64,000 bases of DNA, taken from assembly GCA_964030785.1 (NCBI GenBank), contig OZ034972.1, positions 12,577,819 to 12,641,818 of the forward strand. The letters are read 5' to 3'. The notes beneath the pieces were generated by a model. The model searched no databases. It was not told the DNA's origin and saw only the letters and a list, made by a program, of their open reading frames with translations. This document shows, one piece after another, positions 45,051 to 56,159 of this stretch. This DNA is from Siderastrea siderea. Lineage: Eukaryota > Cnidaria > Anthozoa > Scleractinia > Rhizangiidae. Position 1 is the stretch's first letter, and every line of letters begins with the position of its first letter. The position numbers and the translations under genes were made by a program.

Positions 45051-45764
45051 TTAAGAGGCAATGTCCACTAAGACCGAGCGAAATCGAAAATATGTGGCAC
45101 ATGATGAAAAATCAAAATCCTCCGGTTTTCGCCCAGAGATACCGTATGGTAGCTCTAGAAACGTGGTGACATTTTTTGTTGAGAAAATATTTTTACACCT
45201 CCAAAAAATTAAAAAACCGTTACTGCACTACGTGTCTCCACAAACACCCCGAATAAACGCGAATCATACCTTCTCGTATTAAAAACTTCACTCTGTTTAA
45301 TTCGCGTCATGGAAAAATCCTGTTTTGAGCTTAGAAAATTGCTGTTGAAGAGTTAACAAGTAATTTGAGTCAAATTATACTTTTTTGAATTAATTTTCAA
45401 GGTCATGGCAGGCTGCTGAAAACCACTGAAATTCGCTTGCTCAGAATTCTCAATTTGGCGCATTTTTTCAAGAGAAAGTTTCCCTCCCCGGTAAAACACC
45501 GAATCACTTGAAATTCAGAATTCTTGAAAGAGGAAATGCCGCTCTTAAACCAGGTTTAAAAATTAGTTTCGGGCTTTTTATCAGCGCCGAGTACAAACGC
45601 TCTCAAAATCCCGATAATTACAACATTAACACGTCAACAATTGGCACATACTTCCGACCAAATAACCGAAAATGTGGACATTTCCTCTATTTTGTTTGGT
45701 ATTCGGTTGTAATCCACAGTGGAAAGGTAATGTCTAGCTCACCTGACTATGGTATTGTCTAAAT

Positions 45765-46109
45765 ATCGGGTTCTCGTACTCTTTCATAATAACCATCTTG
45801 ACGTCCCAATGGGCAATCAACCCAAATGACTTATTTCCATCACGCCTCCTTTTGTTTAAATCAAGAACCTTCAGAAATAAAATGATTTTGCCTTATTTGA
45901 ACCTCAAAACAGGTTTCTCCTATAAGACGTCTTTTCTGTATTCGTTGCAATATTTCGAAACCATAATTTCTTGTCGAAAGCTCACAAGCCTGTTTAGTTT
46001 AAGTCACGCAACAAAATGTCACGCACTTGATTTTACCTGACGTCAGGTTTGACCTTGGGAAAAGTGATTTGGAGGGGGAAATGCACGCTGAGGAAACAAC
46101 AACAACAGC

Positions 46110-46141
<32 letters not shown>

Positions 46142-49100
46142 AACAAGCAAGCAAAAAACAAACAAACAAAAAACGGAAACAAAGCAATGAGAACTTTGAA
46201 AACCTATGGACCCAAGGACCGATTATTTATTTATCATTATCATTAGACACAGTGAAGCCTTGCCAACGGCCGGCCTTGCCTGTTACTAGGGCTTTGAAAA
46301 AGAAATTATTATTAGGTCTCTATGTATTGGTCAAGACAGGAGTAAGAAAGTAAAAATGTATGTTGAGTTTACTCAAGCACAAACCCGGGGTGTGGCCAGC
46401 GGTGCCGGAACCGTCCTTTTTGTTCTTTATAAGGTTATGAAACCATTTTATGGCAAACCTAGCGGATTACACATTTATACATGAAACTCAAAATAAAGTT
46501 GAATTTGAAACTCAACTCATGTTGAAACTTTTCATGACAAGGAGCCCTAATGTTCAGGGCTCTTTGTCGCTTTCCGCCTGATCTTTTGAGCAGTGCAGGT
46601 GGAGAACCATCCTTGTTACAAATGGCTAACGCTCGAAACGTCAGCTTTCAATTTCTTCACGGTGGCTCTATTTACCTTATTAACTTATGCCTCATTCACA
46701 CCAAAGCTTAAACACGTTTAAAAGCTGTTTAATTAAACAAGGTTTAAAATTGTTTACTTTATAAAAGTTGTTTGCTGATTTTTTTCTACTGCAAATTTAG
46801 TGCAAATGAAAAAACAAGTAAAAGCTCTCTTGAACTCTTCGTTTAAACTAGTCATTCAGCTTTCTGTTGCTGAATTTCATTTTGTTAAACCTGGTTTAAT
46901 AAAACATGCTTTGTTGGTGTGAATGGGGCATTAGTTGATAAATCCAAAGTTTTGTGTTTCGCTTCCCCACCCGGACGCAGCACCACAGTTTCTCTAGAAA
47001 CTAACCCCCTTGTTTGACAGGTGACAGTTGGTTGTGCGATATTTCTTCGTCTTTTCAAGGTTGAGGAGAACGAGCTCGGTGTCGCTTAGAGCACTGCTAT
47101 GAAAGGTAGACCATCTGATGACAGGGCCTTAGATTTCAGCGCATATATTAGTTTTATAGGTCCAACGCCACGCCATATGCTCTTCATACACGGACGGATC
47201 CCTTCTTTGGAAAACTGAATATTCGAGAGTGTGCTCACACCATCGATCTTCCAAATGCTTGTAAAGGGCTTGTAATGGACGCGCACAGGGGGACACTTTA
47301 AAACATGCTTAAGGATGGTTCTCCACCGGAATCCTGATATCGTGTCCGGAGTTAAGAAGGATAAATGTCTCCGTCGGCCTTGCGGTCGTAGGCTCTCCAT
47401 GGAGGAATGGGAGCCAGGATTTTGAACACCATGCCCAGCTCTGCTCCCTAGTACTCCTGCGAAAACTATGTTGCCCCTGCAGGCCTTGCAGTGATAGCAG
47501 CCAGCGTTGTATTGCCTGAAACTGACTGTCTTCAGGGCTGGTATGGCGGTGTTAATCTGCTTATTAAATGACGTCTGCCATCACAGCGAGGAATGCACGA
47601 AAGTGGGTGTGAGAAAAAGGTGTACTTACCAGAGCCCACTGGAACGAGGACGCCGATGTGTTACAAAATAGCTTTGGACTCCGACTTGCCAATTCCACGG
47701 TCTGCATGCTTTTCTCACTTTCCCGTTCGAGACATACTTATAGACAGCCCTGGTAGAACTCAACATGACCAACGTCGATTAGTCCCTCTGCACTAGCCAA
47801 TTCCCAGAGAGGAGCAATGGGCTGGGCAAATGGTCCATGCTTAGAATACTAATTAGAATATACTATTGCGCGTGCTGAAAGAAAATCAACGAAGCTCAAC
47901 TTCTGAGTGGATATCGCTGATTCCAACACTGCAAGTGTGACCCGAAAAGTCCTTTTTTTCTTTTTTGCAACTGGAACAGTAAGTACTCGTTCATGTCGCT
48001 TGTAAGAGGCGTAAACGCCTGCAACTAGTTTCTGAAAAGAATACGTGACCTTTATTCGCAGCCAAGGGAGATTATGGTTTGATTGGCTTTTGTACTCGGT
48101 GACAGGGCTCCTGAATGCGAGAACTCCAAAGAACCCTATCCTTTTACAATGGCGAAATATAGAGTAAGCGCTCTACAACTAGTGTGTGTTAAATCTGGCG
48201 TTTCCCTTTTTTTTCTGTTTTTTTTTCAACGAAAATTATCAGTTTTTGAACATTTACTCACAGCCGATCCGCACTTAAGACATTTTGTCTAGTTTCCAAT
48301 AATGTCGCACCTGAAATTCTCACACGCCTGATTTCCAACAAGTGTTTTATTTTCGCAAATGGCAGGTTCTCGAGGCGCCTTCTTCGACGCAACACTGGTG
48401 GCTCGCAAATAACACTGAAATCCTTCACCGTAAAAAGTCTGCAGTAAGATATAAAAAAGATACATTGTTTGCTATTTTTAGACTCGGAAGCTAATACTTT
48501 CTGCTTCTAGTGAACACGTGACAATTTTTTCCCTCTCGCCAGAGCGTCACAAAATGTACATCTACGTAATCTGTAACTTGCTTTGCACAGGTCAGAATTG
48601 TGTGGTGAATAGTCCCATCAGATGTAGCATCACTCTATTTTACTAGATTTTAGGCATAACTTCGGCGGTGTAACATGACACCAAACAGAAGGACGCACAG
48701 TGGTAAACATACACAGTTGTAGCCAAGTGCTACGCATTGAAAACTCACGATTATAGGAAAAAGTGAACTTAAAAACTCCAGGGATCTTGTAAAAACAAAT
48801 GGATGCCTTCTTTGTTAACCTTCGATATGCATTAGTTTAAATCATGGAAAAAATTCAGCTCTCTCTGCGGTTTGTTTTTACGTTGAGGTAGTCCGGCATC
48901 TGGGATGAAAACCGACGGTCATTCCGGTCGATCGAGTTGCTGAAACAAACGCCATCACTATTTATATCGCATTCTATCTTGTACAATTTCTTTCATTGCT
49001 TAAGTTATTTCAGATGTCCTAATCTTTCGATTTTTTCCCATTTTTGCAATCCCATCACCGAAACCTATCCTGTGGTTGTGACTGGACCATAACCCGTTGC

Positions 49101-49260
49101 GTGACAGACAAATTTAGTTAAATCAGACCATAATAACAGTGCGGTTTCTGAGATGAATGTGGAGCTCTCTCGTCGTCCCCCGCGCTCCCCCTATTTTTCA
49201 TTTTCCGTGTTTTTCGCCTTCCACTGAAGGAGCCTCTGCGGAGGAGAGAGAATGTGGAGA
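45765..49260. other. Interior of TTAA element; no confident gene
   Basis: Includes an AAC/CAA microsatellite (46090-46146), an isolated Penelope-type CTAACGCTCGAAACGTCAGC motif near 46626, and a minus ORF of 104 codons at 47400-47086 without a recognisable family. Nothing else can be assigned. Confidence 0.4.
46688..46930. mobile_element. 243-bp PIF/Harbinger-type MITE
   Basis: The ends are TGCCTCATTCACACCAA and TTGGTGTGAATGGGGCA (one mismatch in the inverted repeat), flanked by TTA at 46685-46687 and 46931-46933. TTA duplications are typical of PIF/Harbinger. No coding capacity. Confidence 0.75.
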
Positions 49261-49791
49261 CAGACCTGCCAACCTCCAAAACGTGCAAATCTGGAGACCT
49301 TGCAAAAAAGCCCAGAAAAACCTGGAGATTGGGACCTCAAACCTGGAGATTTCCAAAATATGTGTAAAATGAAAATAAAAACGGTAGATTTCTTTTTTCA
49401 AGGTATTCTTTACCTTATTTGTGCTACCTATAATTGTATTCTTTTGCCGCATTTTTTGAAGTCAGTTTCTGTTTCGCTGTCGACGTGAGGCGCCAGTTTG
49501 AGTTAACTATTTACAGCTCTAGCTTCCCCAAAGACCTAAGCACACCTATATTGACCTATGGTTTCACGGGAATGAGGTCGGAATTGTATCCAGCTTTCCC
49601 TCAAACATTAGATGTGACAAATTTGGCCATTTTCAACACGGTTTTTCAATATTGCTTCATACTACCTGAATTGTTTGGCAATTTCAAGATTTTCTGATTC
49701 ACCGTGAGATTTGGAGGCCAAATCGTCAGACCGTGAGTTGATACCCCAAACCGTGAGTCTCACGGTGAAACCGTGAGAGTTGGCAGGTCTG
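49261..49791. mobile_element. 531-bp hAT-type MITE
   Basis: The ends CAGACCTGCCAAC and GTTGGCAGGTCTG are inverted; the subterminal DNA has repeated CCGTGAG and CCTGGAGA blocks. The flanks TGTGGAGA and TCAGGAGA resemble an 8-bp duplication with two mismatches. No coding capacity; the ORFs at 49157-49697 are short and domain-free. Confidence 0.65.
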
Positions 49792-50717
49792 TCAGGAGAT
49801 CACTGCAAAGTTGTTTAGTTTCTTCAGGGAATTAACACTAAGAAATTTTAAAAGTTCATTTGCCATTCGTTAAGGGATGTGAATGTGATGGCGGAGTCTT
49901 TATTCATTACTTGAAAGTCAATCTGGAGATACCAGGAGGTAAAGGTCGATTCCACGCGTCAAGATGGCCCTTCGACAATACACCTAAAACTTGACAAAAC
50001 CTGGCATTTAGACAAAATCTTATTCAAGGTGAGCTAGAAATGACCTTAATCCTGTACTTTTCATCCAAATACCAAGGGAAACAAGAAAAAAAATGCCAAG
50101 TTTTCGGCTGTTCGGTCGGAGGCACGAGCCATTGTTTGTACTGGTTGACAGGTTAATGCTGTGATTATCGGGATTTTGAGAGCGTTTGCACTCGGCGCCG
50201 ATGAAAAGCCCGAAACTAATTTTTAAACCTAAAACTAGAATGGTATTTCGTCTTTCAAGAATTCTGAATTTCAAGTGATTTGGTGTTTTACCGGGGAGGG
50301 AAACTTTCTCTTGAAAAACTCTGCCAAATTATGAATGTTGAGCAAGCGAATTTTAGTGATTTTCAGCAGCTCGCCATGACCTTGAACATTAATTCACAGA
50401 TTTAAAACAGGACTCAATTACTTCACACACACTTCAAAAGCAATCTTCCACGCTTAAAATGGGGGTTTTCTGGGATGCGAATCAAACAGAGTGAAGTTTA
50501 CGAGAAGGTATGATACACGTTTATTTCGCGTGTCTACAGGACACGTGGGGCCTAAACGTGTTATATATTTTTTGCCGGCTTAAAAAAGAGATTTCAAGAA
50601 AAAAATGCCACCACATTTCTTAGATTACCATAGGGTATTCGTGGAAGATTTATGAGGGAATTTTATTTTTCATGATGTGCCACCACTCGCTCGATGTTAG
50701 TGGACATCCCCTCTTAA

Positions 50718-51290
50718 ATACCCAGCCAGCTAATAAATTCCACCATTACACGCTTTATTGCCATCAAAGCCACTGAACAACCCGTTCCTTCACTAACGGA
50801 TAACAATAGTCCAGAGCCCATTCGTGTTGTTCTACCGTTCAAAGACCAAGCCTTAGCTGATATTCTTCGCACCCAACTGAAAGACCTTAGCCAGAAAATT
50901 AACACCACCACCCAACGCGTTTTCGTCAGCCACAAAATTGAGCGAGACCTGAAATTACGTGAAGTCAAGCCGCCGGTCGTAAACCAACAGTGCCTGGTTT
51001 ACCTTTTTAAATGTGACCTGTGCGATGCAGGTTATGTTGGGTTTACGTGCCGGCACTTGCATCAACGCGTCGAGGAGCACAAGAACGTGTCGTCGTCTAT
51101 TGGCAAGCATTTTCGCTCGGAACATTCTCTGGCCCCTAAGGATCTTAACAGGAATTTTGAAGTTCTAATTAAAAGAAATGTAAAAACAAGTTTGACTGCC
51201 TCATTTACGAAATGTTTTTTATCCATGAACTGAGACCAAGTCTCAATGTACCGACCGACTCAATTCGTGCGAAGGTTTTTAAATAATTAG
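50718..51290 (+). pseudogene. Penelope-like GIY-YIG endonuclease domain
   Basis: Continues the RT: YPASLINSTITRFIA, LPFKDQALADILRTQLKDLS, VSHKIERDLKLREVKPPVVN, CDLCDAGYVGFTCRHLHQRV, then EEHKNVSSSIGKHFRSEHSL. It holds the GYVG (GIY-YIG) motif and the Cys/His zinc ligands. A frameshift at about 51170 precedes CKNKFDCLIYEMFFIHEL. The terminal repeat follows at 51469. Confidence 0.85.
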
Positions 51291-51719
51291 TTTTTAAATA
51301 ATTAGTCTTTATATAGTTAGTTTTTGCATGCTTTTATTGTTTTAAGAAATTCTTTTTACACATACTTTTAGCTACTTTTACATATTTTTACTTCATACAT
51401 TTTCCTTACATATTTTTGCCCCTTTGTCACTTTATATGTCTATGCAAATTCTTATTCTCAACAATTCGCTTGATAATGACCGAAGAGCGACCGAAACGTC
51501 GTGAATTTTTACGGTTAGTTTTTGTTGTCAAATAGAAATTTGGTTCGGATTCCTCTGAAAGAAAGTTTGAATTCTTGATTAATTTGAAAGGTTTCGTTAC
51601 AAAAGTGCATACTAAGGTGAGGTAAAGTCGCACACAAGTCAAGTAAAAGTATTGCCGCCCCCTCCCTCCCTGGAAGGAGCACTTTCCTTCCCAGAGGTAC
51701 ATCTCTCGACTTCGACTTG

Positions 51720-53770
51720 TTTCAAGTCACTCTTGGAGAGCAAAGAGTTGTTTCCCTTAAGGACAAAAGAGATGTTTAGATGACTGCAAAACACACGCTG
51801 TGTATGTGTGCTCACGATGCGATGCAAATGACTGTCATTCACTCGCGTGAACCGACCACGATCTCCACCATCAACGGGAAGAGCGACTTGAAGTAAATCT
51901 ACTCTTGACTCAACTAGTATCTGGCCAAAAAATTGCTTTACAACATGGACTAAGTGACATTATTTCAAGCAAATGCGTATTCACCGTAACTGACTTTTCC
52001 GATGGCTTTCAAAGTCGAATGCCATATTACTGGAGTGATGAATTTTCACCAAATCACATAACCATGTTCTTAGCAGTTAGGATGTTGTGTGTTTTTGGTA
52101 CATAACAATATTGTAATTTAATTTTAGAGATTAGTGGATCAGTTTGCAAAGACACGAGGAGGCTCTCAATGTTTGTGGTCCTTGCCAACAGTGAAAGACA
52201 ATAGAATGATGTCGTGTGTTTCTGAAGGAAGAATTTTTCCTAGAGCTGACAACGGGTCTTGAGGTCAAGTTTAATGACAGTTACTATTTAAGCGAGGCTG
52301 AAACATGGAATTAAAAAGTGGAAGAAACCTAGTACCTAAACTCGCCAAACAATGAACTTAGTTGATGTACAGAAAGGCTGTTTATGCGCAGTAGTGCAAT
52401 TGCTGAAGGAAGTGTAATTGGAAGCTCAGGACTTTGCTCTCATCATACCCTTTGTTATGCACGATCTCCACGCGTGGGCTTCACGTCCAACGGAAAGAGC
52501 GACTTGAAATAAGTCTTCTCTCGACTCTACTAGTCTTTAGCCAAAACATTGCTTCACGAAATGGACTGTGATATTATTTCATGCAAATATTTATTCTGCT
52601 TAACTGAGGTCTACGACTTTACCGATGGCTTTCAAAGTCGAATGCCATGTTACCGGAGTGAACAATTTTACTAAATCACATATTAATCGTGTTCTTAGAA
52701 GTTAGCAAGTTGTGTGTTTTGGCGGGTAAAAAATATTGTAATTTCAGAGACAAGTGGGTCAGTTTGCAAAGACACGAGGACGCTTTCAATGCCTGTTGTC
52801 CTTGCCAACAGTTAAAGACAATAGAATGATGTCGTGTGTTTCACTAGAGCTGACAACAGGTCTTGAGGTCAAGTTTAATGAGAGATAAAATCATGTTCTT
52901 AGCAGTTAGCAAGGTGTGTGTTTTTGGTGCGTAAAAAAATTGTAATTTTAGAGATTCAGGTGGGTCAGTTTGCAAAGACACGAGGAGGCTTTCAATGGAG
53001 TTGTTGCCCTTGCCAATAGTTAAAGACAACAGCACGATTTCGTGTGTTTTTGATGGAAGAATTTTCGCTAGAGCTGACAACAAGTCTTGAGGTCAATTTT
53101 AATGACATACTATTTAAACGAAGCTGAAACGCGGAATTAAAAAGTGAAAGAAACCTAAACTCGCCAAACAATGAACTGAGCTGCTGTGCAAAAATACTGG
53201 GCATGCGTAGTAGTACAAATGCTGAAGGTAGTGTCATTGGAAGCTCAGGACTTTGCTCTCATCATAAGCTTTGTGATACACGATCCCCACGCGTGATCTC
53301 CAAGACCAACGGAAAGAGAGACTTGATCATGAAATGCGTCTACTCTCGACTCTACTAGTCTTTCACCAGAAAATTGCTTTACGAAGTGGACTAATAAGTA
53401 ACACTATTTCAAGCAAATATTTATTCAGCGTGACTGAGTTCTAGGACTTTTCCGATGGCTTTCAAAGTCGAATGCCATGCTAGCGGAGTGATCAATTTTT
53501 ACTAAATCACATAATCATGTTCTTAGCAGTTAGCAAGTTGTGTGTTTTTGGTGCGTAAAAAATATTGCAATTTTAGAGACAAGTGGGTCAGTTTGCAAAG
53601 ACACGAGGACGCTTTCAATGTTTGTTGTCCTTGCCAACAGTTAAAGACAACAGCACGATGATAGATTGGGCATGCGCAGTAGTATAATCGCTGAAGGAAG
53701 TGTAATTGGAAGCTCACTACTTTGTTCTCGTCATAGGTTTTGTTATGCACCTTGTAGGTCAGGGTTAATG
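51720..53770 (+). repeat. Upstream tandem modules of BRICHOS copy C
   Basis: The same set of three to four modules as 25800-27860, with landmarks GCTGAAGG(A/T)AGTGT at about 52403, 53220 and 53692. Confidence 0.75.
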
Positions 53771-54421
53771 GGCGTTTTTCATAAATATATAAAATAACGA
53801 CTGACCACTTTCCCTATACTGAAGATAAGTCTAACGTGTAGAGCAATAATTGATGACCATAAAGCATTATGATTTAGTTAGTTTGTTCCAGGCTCCTAGA
53901 TAGGAGAAAAAACGAATGTCATGATACTCTGTGTTTCCATACACTAAACCCCGATGGTTGGAGGGGGGGAGGGGCAAGGCTTGACGGTACTTGTAACAAA
54001 GATTTAATTTCTTTGGTTTTAACACAATACTGAACTTTCCAACCCCGTGCTACGTAGTCACAAGAAAACAATGAGAGTCTGATTGTTGTGGTATAACTTG
54101 GATGGTAGGGAAGGCTTTCTATCTCCCTTAGGGTAGACTTTCTCAAACAGCCTTCGCTTCTGATTTCTCCCCCTCGCGCTTCCCGTTCGGTTATTTAAGG
54201 TTTTTCGCGCTTTCGCAAAAAATTCTGAGCTCGACTTGTGGGCAAGTCCATCCTATGTCAGGTGCAACGAAGGATGGCCCAGAAGAGGGATGCCCCTCTG
54301 GGAGGACAATAGGTTAGAAAGTACGATGGTACAATCCTAGAGTAGATCCGTCCGCGGTTTTTCCAAGGGGGCCATAGCACTTACCGTGGGAGAAAGTGTA
54401 GCCTGAGGTTCACTTCCGTGC

Positions 54422-54477
54422 CTTGCGGTTGCTCTCATTTCTAGTCAATATTGACTAGAAATGAGAGCAACCGCAAG
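54422..54477. repeat. 56-bp perfect palindrome, copy C
   Basis: Same palindrome as 28522-28577 but with both 28-bp arms matching exactly, so copy C has been homogenised or copy B has decayed by one base. Confidence 0.9.
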
Positions 54478-55407
54478 TAGATAACAAGACAAAATAAACG
54501 AGGGCACTTTCCCTTCTCGTAAATAGTAGTTACAAGTTCACGATGAAGAAGATGGAGGGAGACAAAGCTTCCAATAGAATGAGGGAGGGGGGAGCAAAGA
54601 GCAACCTATTGTAGCTTAAAGAGTAGCTCATAACTGAGACAGGGTTAGAAGACAAGGGGTTTTTGCTAAGCGGTTATTGCATGCCTCGAACACATAAAGG
54701 AATGAGTGGAAAAATACTGGGAGCTTTGTCACACTGGTTTGGAAAGGAACAAGACGATTTGACATAAACCACAGAGCTCATTAACTACAGTTTTAATGCT
54801 TAAACTTCATAAGAAAAACGAGGGCGGAAAACGCGTTGTGACTGAGAAGAGAGGAGGAGGCAGAGTATAATAAACATTTAAAAAAGCCTTTTTTGATCGG
54901 ATTAAAGACTTTAATGCATGGAAGCGACAAATTTGGATTAATTGGCAATAAAGCGTCCGAACTATTTTAGTGCAGACAAGGTGGAAGAACACTGACTCCG
55001 AGGTGAAGCCATAAGAACAATTTTTAAAGGCCCTTGCTAAAAATAAAATACGGGTATTTTTGCTGAAGTTTTCGAGTTTTAAATGCGAGAGCCAGGCACG
55101 CTTCTGGGGGAGAGAAAAGACTACTTTTTCAAGGGCACTGATTAAATGTAAATGCATATTTGTTTAGGTTGTACGGTATAGTTTTCTTGAAATAGATGGC
55201 GTAAAACAAATTAATTAGAAGCGAGTATGCAGTTTTTGTTCAGGCTCCCACACGTTGCATAGTCGGTTTAAGTTTGCCGAAAGTCATCACCTATCATCGC
55301 AAGTTGACTATGTCGTTTTTTAACTTTATTTCTATGTAAAGCCGATCTTCCACCGCTGGAAGTAGACCTGTCATTTCAAATGCGTGATGTCTGTCGGAAC
55401 AATAGAT

Positions 55408-55417
55408 GGAATTCCCC
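55408..55417 (-). promoter_or_regulatory. kappaB-like motif upstream of BRICHOS gene C
   Basis: GGGGAATTCC on the minus strand, identical to 29509-29518 and at the same distance from the TATA box. Confidence 0.35.
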
Positions 55418-56034
55418 TACTAAATTAACTGACAGTTAATTCCTGTTTGTAAAAAAAATGTTGCGCATGTACAGTAGTTCAATCGCTGAAGCGAGAGTAG
55501 AAAGATCTGTCTCGAGGTCAACAAACTTGTTAGCACAGTTATTGGGATAATAATATAAGTAAAAGTACTCACTTAAGAAGGAAGAGCTAATGAGTGATCT
55601 TGCAATTTAGGTCAATTGAAGTTAAGTACATTTATCATTAGTTACGCCAAACAGAGCTGAAACGGGGATAGAATTCCGGGTATCATGTTAAAAACGAAAA
55701 AACATCTAGTTCATCAGAGTAAACTGATGCTAAATATATTTTTGGTAAAGACTATTAACTGAGATGACTCAAGAACGAGACATGTCTAGAAAAGACAGAT
55801 CAGAACGCGGTTGACAAGTTCCAGTCTCATTTATAGGTTAGAACAACCTCCTTAAAAACAGACAACATATTTTGCCAGGTCGCGTGCGATGACATATTGT
55901 GCAAACACCACATCTGAAAACAGGTCTTGCAGGTCAGATACGTTTAGTGCCAAGCGTCAATCAATAGCACTGGAACGCTGAAATTCATGGTATCACGTTA
56001 AGAATAAGGAAACATCGAGTAGGCTAACAGATGG

Positions 56035-56042
56035 TATAAAAA
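56035..56042 (+). promoter_or_regulatory. TATA box of BRICHOS gene C
   Basis: TATAAAAA 118 bp before the start codon at 56160, within sequence identical to copy B. Confidence 0.6.
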
Positions 56043-56159
56043 CGGTTGATTCATGCATTTGTATTCGTATTCGGTGGAGTTCTTGGAGACAGAACACTCT
56101 GCCACATAAAGAAGGAAGAGCCGTGCCATTTCTTTCAGTTAAGACACTGACAAGTTAAG

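Larger units (their letters stand above)
45055..50713. mobile_element. 5.66-kb element with ~710-bp TIRs and TTAA target duplication
   Basis: Inserted in the Penelope RT at TTAA (45051-45054 and 50714-50717). Removal joins RL-K to YPASL in frame. The arms 45055-45764 and 50007-50713 are diverged inverted copies beginning GAGG. TTAA duplications occur in piggyBac and Kolobok elements; GAGG ends fit Kolobok better. No transposase was recognised inside, so it is probably non-autonomous. The interior holds a PIF/Harbinger-type MITE, a hAT-type MITE, an (AAC)n tract and a Penelope-like remnant. Confidence 0.75.
43163..51525 (+). mobile_element. Penelope-like element with terminal repeats, split by a TTAA element
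   Basis: A 60-bp motif (CTTGATAATGACCGAAGAGC then CGAAACGTCGTGAATTTTTAC) occurs at 43165 and again at 51469, acting as terminal direct repeats (pseudo-LTRs). Between them are RT (43230-45050) and GIY-YIG (50718-51290) segments, separated by a 5.66-kb insertion at TTAA. The element ends directly where BRICHOS duplication copy C begins (51532). Confidence 0.8.

Noticed and set aside
46082..46187. Poly-Gln/Val ORFs
   Set aside because: Products of an (AAC)n microsatellite read in several frames on both strands.
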